Below are positions 18,343 to 28,242 of a stretch of 64,000 bases of DNA, piece after piece. Every line of letters starts with the position of its first letter. The first letter of the stretch is position 1. Made by a program: the position numbers and the translations under genes. The notes under the pieces are model-generated. The model saw only the letters and a program-made list of their open reading frames with translations, made no database searches and was not told where the DNA came from. The stretch lies in the NCBI RefSeq assembly GCF_004364775.1, contig NZ_SOAL01000020.1:1-64000 (forward strand), in the 5' to 3' direction. This stretch comes from Comamonas sp. JUb58 (lineage in GTDB: Bacteria; Pseudomonadota; Gammaproteobacteria; Burkholderiales; Burkholderiaceae_C).

Positions 18343-19179
18343 ATGACCGCCCCCCTCTCCCCCGACAACAGCCCCCGTATTGCCGTCGCCATTGCAGGCG
18401 CCAGCGGCCGCATGGGCCGCATGCTGATCGAAGCCGTGCTGGCCAGCACGGACCTGCAGCTGAGCGGCGCGCTCGATGCCGCAGGCAACCCCAGCCTGGG
18501 TACCGATGCCGGCGCTTTTCTGGGCCGCAACACCGGCGTGCAGATCACGTCCGACCTGGCCCAGGGCCTGCAAGGCGCCGATGTGCTGATCGACTTCACC
18601 CGCCCCGAAGGCACCCTGGCCCACCTGGCGCTGGCGGCTGAACGTGGCGTTGGCGTGGTCATCGGCACCACCGGCTTCAGCGAAGAGCAAAAAGCACAGA
18701 TCCGCCAGTTTGCGGACAAGACGGCCGTGATGCTCTCGCCCAATATGAGCGTGGGCGTGAACGTGACCTTCAAGCTGCTGGAGATGGCGGCCAAGGCCTT
18801 GCAGGAAGGCGGCTACGACATCGAAATCGTCGAAGCGCACCACAAGCACAAGGTCGATGCCCCCTCGGGCACGGCCTTGAAAATGGGCGAGGTGATTGCC
18901 GAAGCCCAGGGCACGCAGCTGGCCGACCGCGCCGTCTACGAGCGTTTTGGCCACACCGGCGCACGCGTGGCCAACAGCATCGGCTTTGCCAGCATGCGCG
19001 GCGGCGATATCGTCGGCGACCACACCGTGCTGTTTGCCGGCGATGGCGAGCGCATCGAGATCTCGCACAAGTCCAGCAGCCGCGCCGGTTACGCCAATGG
19101 CAGCCTGCGTGCAGCACGCTACCTGGCGCGCCAGAAGGCTGGCCTGTTCGACATGTACGACGTGCTCGGCCTGAAATAA
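18343..19179 (+). CDS. dapB: 4-hydroxy-tetrahydrodipicolinate reductase
   Basis: NAD(P)H-dependent enzyme of the lysine/diaminopimelate pathway, 278 aa from the ATG at 18343, with AGGAA upstream. Features are the dinucleotide-binding [14 protein letters not shown] (near residues 11-24), the [12 protein letters not shown] stretch, [11 protein letters not shown], and the catalytic region [20 protein letters not shown] (about 165-184). The gene lies between bamE and exbB, the latter 46 bp downstream. Confidence 0.96.
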   Translation: MTAPLSPDNSPRIAVAIAGASGRMGRMLIEAVLASTDLQLSGALDAAGNPSLGTDAGAFLGRNTGVQITSDLAQGLQGADVLIDFTRPEGTLAHLALAAERGVGVVIGTTGFSEEQKAQIRQFADKTAVMLSPNMSVGVNVTFKLLEMAAKALQEGGYDIEIVEAHHKHKVDAPSGTALKMGEVIAEAQGTQLADRAVYERFGHTGARVANSIGFASMRGGDIVGDHTVLFAGDGERIEISHKSSSRAGYANGSLRAARYLARQKAGLFDMYDVLGLK

Positions 19180-19225
19180 GCCTCGTCCGTCACACCCACC
19201 CAGCTTCTTAGAAGGACGGCCAACC

Positions 19226-19960
19226 ATGACGATCTGGCAATGGCTCTCGCAAGCAGACGGCGTCGCCCGGGGCACCGCCCTGGTCTTGTTGCTCATGTCC
19301 GTTGCCAGCTGGGTGCTGATTCTCTACAAGGCCTGGTGGCTGGGCCGCGCCCATGGCTCCACCTTGCGCGCCACCGATGCCTTCTGGCAGGCCAGCAGCT
19401 GGGAGCAGGCACGGCTGGATCTGCCCCAAATTGACCGCACCGCCTTGCTGACCCCGGTGGCCGATGCCATTGCGCACATTGTGGCGGCCGAGCCCGCCGC
19501 CCAGCACAGCCTGGCCGTGGCCAGCGGTGCCCAGGTGCAAACCACCCGCGTGCTGCGGGAGGCGCTGCATGGCGCCAGCCACCGGCTGCAATGGGGGCAG
19601 ACGGTGCTGGCCTCGATAGGAGCCACCGCCCCCTTTGTCGGTTTGCTGGGCACGGTCTGGGGCATCCACCAGGCGCTGGCGGCACTGGCCGGCGCGGACC
19701 ATGTCAGCCTGGAGCAGTTGGCCGGCCCCGTGGGCGAGGCGCTGGTGATGACTGCCGCCGGCCTGGCCGTTGCTTTGCCGGCCGTGCTGGCCTACAACCT
19801 GCTGGGCCGCAAGCTCGCGCAGGTCGAGGAGCTGCTCGAAGGCTTTGCCCATGACATGCAGACCTGGGCCTTGCAGCAGGCCGCCCAGGCACCACAGGCC
19901 TATGCCGGCATGCAGGCCCACAACGCGGTGGATGCCATTGCCCTGGTCGGCAGCCGCTGA
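19226..19960 (+). CDS. exbB: MotA/TolQ/ExbB proton channel protein
   Basis: Inner-membrane subunit of a proton-driven TonB-type energiser, 244 aa. Three transmembrane segments are visible: near 13-35, about 130-155 (VLASIGATAPFVGLLGTVWG) and about 170-195 (EALVMTAAGLAVALPAVLAY). The APFVGLLGTVWGI and TAAGLAVALPAV motifs define the family. AAGGA lies 9 bp before the ATG. It is followed 27 bp later by exbD. ExbB rather than TolQ is inferred because no tolA/tolB/pal genes are adjacent. It probably serves the TonB-dependent receptors at 53-57 kb. Confidence 0.9.
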   Translation: MTIWQWLSQADGVARGTALVLLLMSVASWVLILYKAWWLGRAHGSTLRATDAFWQASSWEQARLDLPQIDRTALLTPVADAIAHIVAAEPAAQHSLAVASGAQVQTTRVLREALHGASHRLQWGQTVLASIGATAPFVGLLGTVWGIHQALAALAGADHVSLEQLAGPVGEALVMTAAGLAVALPAVLAYNLLGRKLAQVEELLEGFAHDMQTWALQQAAQAPQAYAGMQAHNAVDAIALVGSR

Positions 19961-19987
19961 GCCGCCGCCCACCCAGCCCTTCGCACC

Positions 19988-20416
19988 ATGGCATTCGGTC
20001 GCTTCAACAAAACCCCGGCCAGCGCGCCGATCAGCGCCATCAATGTGACGCCCTTGGTGGATGTGATGCTGGTGCTGCTGGTCATCTTCATCATGGCCGC
20101 GCCCTTGCTGGCTGCTTCCATTCGCCTGGACCTGCCCCAGGCCGCCAGCGCCACCCGGGCCAATCCGCCCGCTGCGATCGCCGTGCAGATCAATGCCCAG
20201 GGCGAGTTGTTTGCCGATGGCAAGGCCACCGACATGGACGCCCTCAAGGCCCTGCTCAAGCAGCAGGCCGAGCGCAACCCGCAGACCGAGGTGCAGCTGT
20301 CCATCGACCAGAGCCTGCCCTATGCCCGCGCCGTGGAGCTGATGGATGCAGCGCAGACTGCCGGCCTCAGCCGCATGGGCTTTGTCGCCCAACCGCAGGC
20401 CGCTGCAGCGCGCTGA
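19988..20416 (+). CDS. exbD: ExbD/TolR biopolymer transport protein
   Basis: A 142-aa partner of ExbB with one N-terminal transmembrane helix (about 18-40, VTPLVDVMLVLLVIFIMAAP). It carries the membrane aspartate that takes part in proton flow, and a periplasmic domain with LFADGKATDMDALKALLKQQ and VQLSIDQSLPYARAVELMDA. It is 27 bp downstream of exbB, clearly one operon. No tonB follows; the next gene begins 190 bp later and is unrelated. Confidence 0.92.
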   Translation: MAFGRFNKTPASAPISAINVTPLVDVMLVLLVIFIMAAPLLAASIRLDLPQAASATRANPPAAIAVQINAQGELFADGKATDMDALKALLKQQAERNPQTEVQLSIDQSLPYARAVELMDAAQTAGLSRMGFVAQPQAAAAR

Positions 20417-20606
20417 CCCCTACCGAATCCCGCCCCGGTCTCGCCGGACAGGGCCTGACAGTATCGTTTGAAGCTACCTGACCGGGCGCATGGCCAGGTC
20501 CGTACCCGTTTGGTTATATTGCTGGCTGTGCCGTCCACATCGGGCGGCAGCAACCGGGCCCTTGCTGCACCCGCGTGCACAGTGGCCCAGCAACGAGGAA
20601 CAACGG

Positions 20607-21608
20607 ATGGACTCCACCCTGTACCAGGTCAATGCCCAGTCGGCGCCCGGCGACCCGCGCATGGCGCCGCTATATGCATTGGCCGTCTCGGCCGGTGCGC
20701 CCGCCGATCTGGCCCGCAAGATCCGCGCCGGCTTGCTGCTGGTCGCCGCACTGTTGGTGGCCAGCGGGCTGATCTTTTGGGTGGCGGCCAACTGGCAAGC
20801 GCAGTCGCACTGGTTCAAGCTGGGCCTGATCGAAGGCACGCTGGCGCTGTCCGTGCTGGCCGCCTGCCTGTGGCCGCGCCTGCGGCTGGCAGCCCTGTTC
20901 TGCGCCACCCTGGTGCTGGGCGGCCTGCTGGCCTATGTGGGCCAGACCTACCAGACCGGCGCCGATGCCTGGCAGCTGTTTGCCGCCTGGGCCGCACTGG
21001 CGCTGGTCTGGGTGGCCTTGGCCGGCAGCGATCTGCTCTGGTCCGTCTGGGTGCTGATCGTCGCCGCGGCCATCGTCTTCTGGACCGGCAAGCTCGACCT
21101 CTGGCAGGTGCTGGTGGCCGACCGCGACAGCTTTGCGCAGCTGATGCTGCGCCTGGTGCTCTGGCTGGCCTTGGCGCTGGTACCGCTGCTGGTCTACTGC
21201 GTGCCGGCCTTGCGGGTGCGCGGCGGCATGGGCTGGTGGTCGCAGCGGCTGGCGCTGGGCGGCGCACTGGCGGCCTGGTCGGCCATTGCCACCGTGCAGC
21301 TGTTTGACGAGGCCACGCGCCAGACCGTGGCGGCCTTTGCGCTCAGCGGCACGCTGGTGGCCGCCAGCCTGCTGCTGTCGCTGTTCAGCCGTTTTCGCGA
21401 CTTTATCTGCACCTGCCTGGCCACCGTGGCCGCCAATGTACTGGTGCTGTCGCTCATCGGCCGCTGGATCTTCGAGTGGCATGAGACCGAGGCCCTGCTT
21501 GCCTTTGCCGTCATCGTGATGGTCTGCCTGGGCATCTCGGTCAAGGCCTTGATCACCGCGCAGCACTACCTGCATGCCCAGCAACACGACCACCAGGAGG
21601 TGCTGTGA
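20607..21608 (+). CDS. DUF2157 multi-pass membrane protein
   Basis: A 333-aa protein beginning MDSTLYQVNAQSAPGDPRMA, with GAGGA 8 bp upstream of the ATG at 20607. The first ~40 residues are soluble, then about 9-10 hydrophobic helices follow. The DUF2157 region (about 25-165) includes LLLVAALLVASGLIFWVAAN and YVGQTYQTGADAWQLFAAWA, typical of this family. Function is unknown. The stop overlaps the next start (TGATG at 21606-21610), so the two proteins are translationally coupled and probably form one membrane complex. Confidence 0.82.
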   Translation: MDSTLYQVNAQSAPGDPRMAPLYALAVSAGAPADLARKIRAGLLLVAALLVASGLIFWVAANWQAQSHWFKLGLIEGTLALSVLAACLWPRLRLAALFCATLVLGGLLAYVGQTYQTGADAWQLFAAWAALALVWVALAGSDLLWSVWVLIVAAAIVFWTGKLDLWQVLVADRDSFAQLMLRLVLWLALALVPLLVYCVPALRVRGGMGWWSQRLALGGALAAWSAIATVQLFDEATRQTVAAFALSGTLVAASLLLSLFSRFRDFICTCLATVAANVLVLSLIGRWIFEWHETEALLAFAVIVMVCLGISVKALITAQHYLHAQQHDHQEVL

Positions 21609-23452
21609 TGGCTGCCATCCGTCCTTTGTCCTTTCTGCGCACCCAACCCAGCTGGTGGGCCCAGGCCCGCCAGCAAGGCCTGGTGCAAGGCGATGCGCCG
21701 GCGCCGGATCTGGAAGAACCACCCGTGCTGGTGCTGGCGCTGGCCATGGTCGGCGCCCTGGTCAGCCTGGTGCCGCTGGCCGTCTTTCTGGCATTTGCGC
21801 TGGGCGAGCATTTTGTCTTCGGCACCGGTGGCATGGTGCTGGGCCTGGTGTTCCTGGCCGCCGCTGGTGGCTTGATGCACCAGTCGCGCCAGGCCTTTGT
21901 CAACTGCGTGGCGCTGGTGCTGTGGTGCACCGGCGGGCTGCTGATGCTGGTCAACCTGGGCGATGTGGCCGACTCGCGCCTGGGCGTGCTGCTGATCGGC
22001 ACGCTGTCAGCGCTGGTGCTGATGCTGGGCGCCACGCTGGCGCAGATGCGCTGGATCCAGTCGCTGATGGGCCTGGGCTGGGGCATGGCCGTGGTGGTCA
22101 GCCTGATGGCGCTGCAGTCCTGGCTGCCCGCCATGCTGCCGCTGCAGCTCGATGCACTGCTGCCCGCCCTGCTCTGGTGCCTGTGGCTGCGTGCCGAGCC
22201 TGCCCGCTTGGCGCAACCAGCGCAGCGCTGGTCCAAGCCACGCTGGGCCGCCTTTGCCGATGCGGCCATCGTCGGCGTGCTGATCAGCAATTTTGCCTCC
22301 GGCTATGTGGCCCGTGCCATCTTCTGGGAGCAGAGTGGCGGCTTTGTCCCCTGGGCCTTCCCAGCCGGGCGCGCGCTGGCCGTCGTCGTCGTGGCGCTGT
22401 CGACCTGGATGCTGGCCCGGCAATGGCGCGCACGCGGCACCACCAACCGCCAGGGCGAACACAGCCTGCTGCTGGCGGGTGCCGTGCTGGCCGTTGCCGC
22501 CTGGTTCAGCACGGGGCTGGCCGTTGTTGGCCTGGTAGCAGCGGGCGCCTTGCTGGCCGCACGCTGGCGCATTGCCGTGCTCTGCGCGCTGCTGGCGCTG
22601 GTGGCGCTGGCCCAGTTTTACTACCACCTGGGCTGGTCGCTGGCGGCCAAGGGCCTGGGCCTGGCACTGGTCGGCCTGCTGCTGCTGGCCTGTCTGTGGG
22701 TGCTGCGCCGCGCGGCCGATGCCGGCATGGCGGCAGCAGCTGCACAACCTGCAGCGCCGCAGCGCCGTCTGCAATGGGTGGGGCTGGTCGTGGGCGCCGT
22801 GCTGGCGCTGGGCATCGTGAACTGGGATGTGCGCGGCAAGGAGCAGGTCATTGCCCATGGCCAGCGCATTCTGGTGCCGCTGATCCCGGTGGACCCGCGC
22901 TCCCTGATGCAGGGCGACTATATGGCGCTGAACTTTGCACTGCCCTTTGAGATGCGCGAAAAGCTCAAGGACATCGTCAGCCCCAGCCAGCTGGTGCGCG
23001 CCAGTATCGACGAAAAGGGCATCGCCACCATCCAGGGCCTGCTGACCGCTAGCGAGCCCTTGCAACAAGGCGAGCTGGCCCTGCCGCTCAAACGCCTCAA
23101 GGGCCAGTGGGTGCTGGTGACCGATGCCTATTTCTTCCCGGAAGGCCAGGGCCGGCATTTTGAGCAGACGCGCTATGGCGACTTCCGGGTGCTGCCCGAT
23201 GGCCGCGCGCTGCTGGTGGGCCTGGCCGATGCCGATGGCCAGCCGGTGCTGCCGCTGCCCGGCCGCTCGATCTGGGAAAGCCCGCTGGGTATCCACAGCC
23301 CGGAAGCGACCGAGGTGGACAGCGAAGTGCCGGCGCCAGAGCCCGACGAGCCGGTGGCCGTGGCGCCCGAGCCGCTGCCCGAAGCGGTAGCGAATGTGCC
23401 CTCACCGTCAGCATCTCCCGCGCCAGCACCGGCCCAGGACGTGCGGCGCTAG
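21608..23452 (+). CDS. DUF4401 plus GDYXXLXY-domain membrane protein
   Basis: A 614-aa two-part protein. Residues 1-410 hold roughly 10-12 transmembrane helices of the DUF4401 type. A linker rich in Ala/Gln and one more helix (LVVGAVLALGIVNWDVRGKE) lead to a C-terminal soluble domain containing the name-giving motif LMQGDYMALNF (about 433-443), followed by a Pro/Glu-rich tail. In many genomes the two domains are separate genes beside a DUF2157 gene; here they are fused. Function unknown; possibly a membrane or envelope sensor. It converges on the MscS gene 14 bp away. Confidence 0.82.
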   Translation: MAAIRPLSFLRTQPSWWAQARQQGLVQGDAPAPDLEEPPVLVLALAMVGALVSLVPLAVFLAFALGEHFVFGTGGMVLGLVFLAAAGGLMHQSRQAFVNCVALVLWCTGGLLMLVNLGDVADSRLGVLLIGTLSALVLMLGATLAQMRWIQSLMGLGWGMAVVVSLMALQSWLPAMLPLQLDALLPALLWCLWLRAEPARLAQPAQRWSKPRWAAFADAAIVGVLISNFASGYVARAIFWEQSGGFVPWAFPAGRALAVVVVALSTWMLARQWRARGTTNRQGEHSLLLAGAVLAVAAWFSTGLAVVGLVAAGALLAARWRIAVLCALLALVALAQFYYHLGWSLAAKGLGLALVGLLLLACLWVLRRAADAGMAAAAAQPAAPQRRLQWVGLVVGAVLALGIVNWDVRGKEQVIAHGQRILVPLIPVDPRSLMQGDYMALNFALPFEMREKLKDIVSPSQLVRASIDEKGIATIQGLLTASEPLQQGELALPLKRLKGQWVLVTDAYFFPEGQGRHFEQTRYGDFRVLPDGRALLVGLADADGQPVLPLPGRSIWESPLGIHSPEATEVDSEVPAPEPDEPVAVAPEPLPEAVANVPSPSASPAPAPAQDVRR

Positions 23453-23465
23453 GCGGCAGACAGGC

Positions 23466-24728
23466 TTAGCGCTGCAGGGCCTGTACTTCGTGCTGGCGCA
23501 GCGCCACCTGCATGTCATTGCCCGAGGGCACCTGGAACACGCGCAGGCCGAACTCCGGCAGGATGGCGATCAGGTGGTCAAAGATATCGCCTTGGATGGC
23601 CTCGTACTCCAGCCAGGCGGTGGTGTCGGTAAAGGCATAGATCTCCAGCGGCGAGCCCTGGTTGGTCGGCTCCATCGCGCGGGCCATCAAGGTCATGTCC
23701 TTGCGCAGCTTGGGGTGGGCCTGCAGGTAGGCATTGCAGTAGGCGCGGTAGGTGCCGATATTGGTGAGCTGGCGCAGGTTGACGATTTCGTCGGCCATGT
23801 CCGGGGCCTTGGCAGAGAAATCCTGGTTGTAGGCGGTGATCTCGGCGACCTTGCCTTCCAGGTAGGGGCGCAGCAGGGCGATATGGCTCAGCTCGGCGAT
23901 TTCAGCGCGGGTCAGAAAGCGCACCGAAGTGGTGTCGATGCACAGGGGCCGCTTGATGCGGCGGCCGCCCGATTCCGACATGCCGCGCCAGTTCTTGAAG
24001 CTGTCGCTCATCAAACGCCAGGTGGGAATGGTGGTGATGGTGTTGTCCCAGTTGCGCACCTTGACGGTGTTGAGCGCCATGTCCACCACGGCACCATCGG
24101 CGCCGACCTGGTTCATCTCCAGCCAGTCGCCCACGCGCAGGATGTCATTGCTGGCCAGCTGCACGCCAGCGGTGAACGACAGGATCGTGTCCTTGAACAC
24201 CAGCATCAGCACCGCCGACATGGCGCCCAGGCCGCTGAGCAAAATCAGCGGTGAGCGGTCGATCAAGGTCGCCACCATCACGATGCCCGCGACCACCATC
24301 ACCAGCATCTTGCCCAGCTGCACATAGCTTTTGACCGAGCGCGTGCTTTGGGCGGACTCCAGCTGGCTCTCATTGGCCTCCTGGATGCTGTCCATGATGG
24401 CGCAGAGCAGGCGTGCCACCTGCAGCGCCGTCACCGCAATCGCCACATTGCGGATCACCGTGCTGGCAATGACCGGCAGGTGCGGCACGGCGGCAATCCC
24501 CGTCTGAACCACCAGCGAGGGCACGATCTGCGCCACGCGCACGAGGATGCGGTTGTCGAGCAAGGTGCGCAGCCAGGCCGCGCCCAGGCTGGAGCGAAAG
24601 CGCGGCACGATCTGCAGCAGCGCCAGGCGCACCACCAGGCGCAGCGCATAGGCCAGCAACACCAAGGCCGCCAGTCCGGCGGCCGTTTGCATCCAGGGTT
24701 CGAATTGTTCCAGGGTTTCCCAGGTCAC
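23466..24728 (-). CDS. MscS-family mechanosensitive channel (YbdG-like)
   Basis: Inner-membrane channel of 420 aa with about five N-terminal helices and the MscS core: VATLIDRSPLILLSGLGAMS and VLMLVFKDTILSFTAGVQLA (pore helix), then the beta domain SNDILRVGDWLEMNQVGADG. The long soluble C-terminus with SFKNWRGMSESGGRRIKRPL is typical of the YbdG/MscM subgroup. I place the start at GTG 24728 (VTWETLEQF) because AAAGGA lies 9 bp upstream; a TTG at 24746 would add six residues. Likely role: release of osmolytes on hypo-osmotic shock. Confidence 0.88.
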   Translation of the reverse strand: MTWETLEQFEPWMQTAAGLAALVLLAYALRLVVRLALLQIVPRFRSSLGAAWLRTLLDNRILVRVAQIVPSLVVQTGIAAVPHLPVIASTVIRNVAIAVTALQVARLLCAIMDSIQEANESQLESAQSTRSVKSYVQLGKMLVMVVAGIVMVATLIDRSPLILLSGLGAMSAVLMLVFKDTILSFTAGVQLASNDILRVGDWLEMNQVGADGAVVDMALNTVKVRNWDNTITTIPTWRLMSDSFKNWRGMSESGGRRIKRPLCIDTTSVRFLTRAEIAELSHIALLRPYLEGKVAEITAYNQDFSAKAPDMADEIVNLRQLTNIGTYRAYCNAYLQAHPKLRKDMTLMARAMEPTNQGSPLEIYAFTDTTAWLEYEAIQGDIFDHLIAILPEFGLRVFQVPSGNDMQVALRQHEVQALQR

Positions 24729-24984
24729 GAGGCAAGGTCCTTTCAAAGGGGGAGGATAAAGAGGGTGGAAATGGGGAATGCGGCTGGCACTGCCAAGGGC
24801 GGGCCGCCGTCACAAGATTGGCTATCGATATATAGACAACCATTTATTTTTACATGCGATGTATAACCGCACCCCAGCGTGCGGCACTCGCCATCCACGG
24901 GCTATGGCGATGGGCCTACAATCTTTGCCCAATTGACCTCGCCCCGGAAAGCCCGTGGGCGGCCGCTTTTTCCTGACCAGTTCC

Positions 24985-27684
24985 ATGCAAGAAAAATACA
25001 ACCACTCCGACGTAGAAGCCGCCGCGCAAAGCCAGTGGCAAGCCCAAGATGCCTACCGCGTGTCCGAGGACGCGGGCAAGAAAAAGTTCTACGCCTGCTC
25101 CATGCTGCCCTACCCCAGCGGCAAGCTGCACATGGGCCATGTGCGCAACTACACGATCAACGACATGCTCACGCGCCAGCTGCGCATGCAGGGCTACAAC
25201 GTGCTGATGCCCATGGGCTGGGATGCCTTTGGTCTGCCGGCTGAGAACGCCGCGATCAAGAACAGCGTACCGCCTGCGCAGTGGACCTACGACAACATCG
25301 CCTACATGAAAAAGCAGATGCAGGCGATGGGTCTGGCGATCGACTGGAGCCGTGAGGTCGCCACCTGCGACCCCGACTACTACAAGTGGAACCAGTGGCT
25401 GTTCCTCAAAATGCTGGAAAAGGGCATCGCCTACCGCAAGACCCAGACCGTGAACTGGGACCCGGTGGACCAGACCGTGCTGGCCAATGAACAGGTGATC
25501 GACGGCCGCGGCTGGCGCACCGGCGCGCTGGTGGAAAAGCGCGAGATCCCGGGCTACTACCTGGCCATCACCCAGTACGCACAAGAGCTGCTGGACCATG
25601 TGCAGATGGGCAACGACAAGGCAACCTTGACCGGCTGGCCCGACAAGGTGCGCCTGATGCAGGAAAACTGGATCGGCAAGAGCGCCGGCGTGCGCTTCGC
25701 GTTCACGCATGACGTGAAGAACGCCGACGGCAGCCTGATCGGCGACGGCAAGATGTATGTCTTCACGACGCGCGCCGACACCATCATGGGCGTGACCTTC
25801 TGCGCCGTGGCCCCTGAGCACCCGCTGGCCATGCATGCCGCTGCCACCAACCCCGAGCTGGCCGCCTTCATCGAAGAATGCAAGAAGGGCGGCACTACCG
25901 AGGCCGAACTCGCCGTCAAGGAAAAGGAAGGCAAGCCCACGGGCCTGTTCGTCACCCACCCGATCACCGGCGCGCAAGTCGAGGTCTGGATCGGCAACTA
26001 TGTGCTGATGAGCTATGGCGACGGCGCCGTGATGGGCGTGCCCGCCCACGACGAGCGCGACTTTGCGTTTGCCAACAAGTACAGCCTGCCGATCCGCCAG
26101 GTGGTGGCCGTGGAGGGCGAAGGCCCCTACGACCAGCAGCAATGGCATGACTGGTACGGCGACAAGGAACGCGGTGTCCTCATCGAATCCGGCGCCTTTG
26201 ATGGCTTGCACTACAAGGATGGCGTGCAAGCCGTGGCCAAGGCACTCGAAGCCAAGGGCCTGGGCGAGCTGAAAACCACCTGGCGCCTGCGCGATTGGGG
26301 CGTGAGCCGCCAGCGCTACTGGGGCACGCCGATCCCGATCATCCACTGCGAAGACTGCGGTGCCCAGCCCGTGCCTGAGAAGGACCTGCCGGTCGTGCTG
26401 CCGCAAGACCTGGTGCCCGATGGCTCCGGCAATCCGCTGATCAAGAGCGAAGCCTTCCACGCCGGCGTGGTCTGCCCCTGCTGCGGCAAGCCTGCCCGCC
26501 GCGAGACCGACACCATGGATACCTTCGTGGATTCGTCCTGGTACTTCATGCGCTATTGCGATGCCAAGAACAGCGAGAAGATGGTCGCCGACGGCGCCGA
26601 CTACTGGATGCCAATGGACCAGTACATCGGTGGCATCGAGCACGCGATCCTGCACTTGCTGTACGCACGCTTCTGGACCAAGGTCATGCGCGACCTGGGC
26701 CTCGTCAAGGTCGACGAGCCCTTCACCAAGCTGCTGACCCAAGGCATGGTGCTCAACCACATCTACAGCCGCCGCACCGCCAAGGGTGGCAAGGAATACT
26801 TCTGGCCCAAGGATGTGGAGCAGGTGTTTGACGAGACCGGCAAGGTCGTGGGCGCCAAGCTCAAGGTGGCCGTGGACAGCGCTGACGGCCTGCTGCCCGA
26901 AGGCACCGCGATCGACTACGAGGGCGTGGGCACCATGTCCAAGTCCAAGAACAACGGTGTCGATCCGCAAGACCTGATCGAGAAGTACGGCGCCGATACC
27001 GCGCGCCTCTATACCATGTTCACCGCGCCACCCGAGCTGACGCTGGAGTGGAACGAGTCCGCCGTTGAAGGCAGCTACCGCTTCCTGCGCCGTGTCTACA
27101 ACTTTGGCAGCAAGCTGCATGCGGCTGAGTTCGATGCCGCACGCGCCCAGGCGGCCAGCGCTGCCGGCGCCGCCTTTGGCAAGGAAGCCAAGGCGCTGCG
27201 TCTGGAGATCCACACCGTGCTCAAGCAAGTGGCCTATGACTACAGCCGCATGCAGTACAACACGGTGGTGTCGGGTGCGATGAAGATGATCAACGCGCTG
27301 GAAGACTTCAAGGCCGTGGACAGCGAAGGCGGCCGCGCCGCGCTGGTCGAAGGCTTTGGCATTCTGCTGCGCGCGCTCTACCCGGCCACGCCCCACCTCA
27401 CCCAGGTGCTGTGGGATGCGCTGGGCTACCAGCAGGCCTTCGGTGGCCTCCTGGATGCCGCATGGCCCGAGGTCGATGCCCAGGCGCTGGTGCAGGACGA
27501 GATCGAGCTGATGCTGCAGGTCAATGGCAAGCTGCGCGGCTCCATCATCGTGGCCGCTGGCGCCGACAAGGCCACGATTGAAGCCGCTGCGTTGGCCAAT
27601 GAAGACTTCCAGAAAATCGCCAATGGTGCGGTGCCCAAGAAAGTCATCATCGTGCCGGGCCGCCTGGTGAACGTGGTAGTCTAA
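24985..27684 (+). CDS. leuS: Leucyl-tRNA synthetase
   Basis: Class I aminoacyl-tRNA synthetase, 899 aa from the ATG at 24985 ([20 protein letters not shown]). The HIGH-type motif occurs in [15 protein letters not shown] (about 42-56), the CP1 editing domain includes [20 protein letters not shown], and the KMSKS motif is [11 protein letters not shown] (about 651-661). It heads the conserved leuS-lptE-holA operon, with lptE starting 5 bp after its stop. The 256-bp upstream gap contains a TACAT-GCG-ATGTA palindrome at 24851-24863. Confidence 0.97.
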   Translation: MQEKYNHSDVEAAAQSQWQAQDAYRVSEDAGKKKFYACSMLPYPSGKLHMGHVRNYTINDMLTRQLRMQGYNVLMPMGWDAFGLPAENAAIKNSVPPAQWTYDNIAYMKKQMQAMGLAIDWSREVATCDPDYYKWNQWLFLKMLEKGIAYRKTQTVNWDPVDQTVLANEQVIDGRGWRTGALVEKREIPGYYLAITQYAQELLDHVQMGNDKATLTGWPDKVRLMQENWIGKSAGVRFAFTHDVKNADGSLIGDGKMYVFTTRADTIMGVTFCAVAPEHPLAMHAAATNPELAAFIEECKKGGTTEAELAVKEKEGKPTGLFVTHPITGAQVEVWIGNYVLMSYGDGAVMGVPAHDERDFAFANKYSLPIRQVVAVEGEGPYDQQQWHDWYGDKERGVLIESGAFDGLHYKDGVQAVAKALEAKGLGELKTTWRLRDWGVSRQRYWGTPIPIIHCEDCGAQPVPEKDLPVVLPQDLVPDGSGNPLIKSEAFHAGVVCPCCGKPARRETDTMDTFVDSSWYFMRYCDAKNSEKMVADGADYWMPMDQYIGGIEHAILHLLYARFWTKVMRDLGLVKVDEPFTKLLTQGMVLNHIYSRRTAKGGKEYFWPKDVEQVFDETGKVVGAKLKVAVDSADGLLPEGTAIDYEGVGTMSKSKNNGVDPQDLIEKYGADTARLYTMFTAPPELTLEWNESAVEGSYRFLRRVYNFGSKLHAAEFDAARAQAASAAGAAFGKEAKALRLEIHTVLKQVAYDYSRMQYNTVVSGAMKMINALEDFKAVDSEGGRAALVEGFGILLRALYPATPHLTQVLWDALGYQQAFGGLLDAAWPEVDAQALVQDEIELMLQVNGKLRGSIIVAAGADKATIEAAALANEDFQKIANGAVPKKVIIVPGRLVNVVV

Positions 27685-27689
27685 GCGCC

Positions 27690-28202
27690 ATGCAAAAACG
27701 CACGCTGCTTACTGCCCTGGCAAGCGTGCCGCTGCTGGCGGCATGCGGCTTCAAACTGCGCGGATCGGTGGATTTCGCCTTCAAATCGCTGTATTTGAAC
27801 GGCAACGCCAATTCGGGCTTCCTCAAAGAGCTGCAACGCCACCTGGAGGCTGCTGGCAGCCTGCAGGTGCTGCGCGACCCGACCCAGGCCACGCAGGCCG
27901 AGGCCATCTACGATGACCTGGGCCAGCGCCGCGAGCGCGTCGTCGTCTCGCGCAATGCGGCCGGCGAGGTGCGCGAGCTGCAGATCCGCCTGATCACGCG
28001 CTTTCGGGTGCGTGATGCCAAGGGCGCCCTCTATGTGCCCGATTCCGAGCTGATGCAGTACCGTGAAATCAGCTACCTGGAAACCTACGCACTGTCCAAG
28101 GCGAACGAAGAGGAAATGCTCTACCGCAACATGCAGACCGACATCGTTCAGCAGATCGTGCGGCGCCTGGCCATCGTCAAGTCCGTCACCCCTACCGAAT
28201 GA
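27690..28202 (+). CDS. lptE: LPS assembly lipoprotein LptE
   Basis: Outer-membrane lipoprotein that plugs the LptD barrel during lipopolysaccharide insertion, 170 aa. The leader MQKRTLLTALASVPLLAACG has lipobox LAAC; then FKLRGS, the hallmark start of mature LptE, follows. The mature domain matches the family in length. It begins 5 bp after leuS and 40 bp before holA, the classical arrangement. Confidence 0.93.
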   Translation: MQKRTLLTALASVPLLAACGFKLRGSVDFAFKSLYLNGNANSGFLKELQRHLEAAGSLQVLRDPTQATQAEAIYDDLGQRRERVVVSRNAAGEVRELQIRLITRFRVRDAKGALYVPDSELMQYREISYLETYALSKANEEEMLYRNMQTDIVQQIVRRLAIVKSVTPTE

Positions 28203-28242
28203 CAAGCGCTGCGGCCACGCAGCCCGGGAAGCGCCACCAAGC

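Noticed and set aside
24851..24863. TACAT-GCG-ATGTA palindrome upstream of leuS as an attenuator
   Set aside because: Too short, no leader peptide or terminator hairpin; mentioned only as a feature of the gap.
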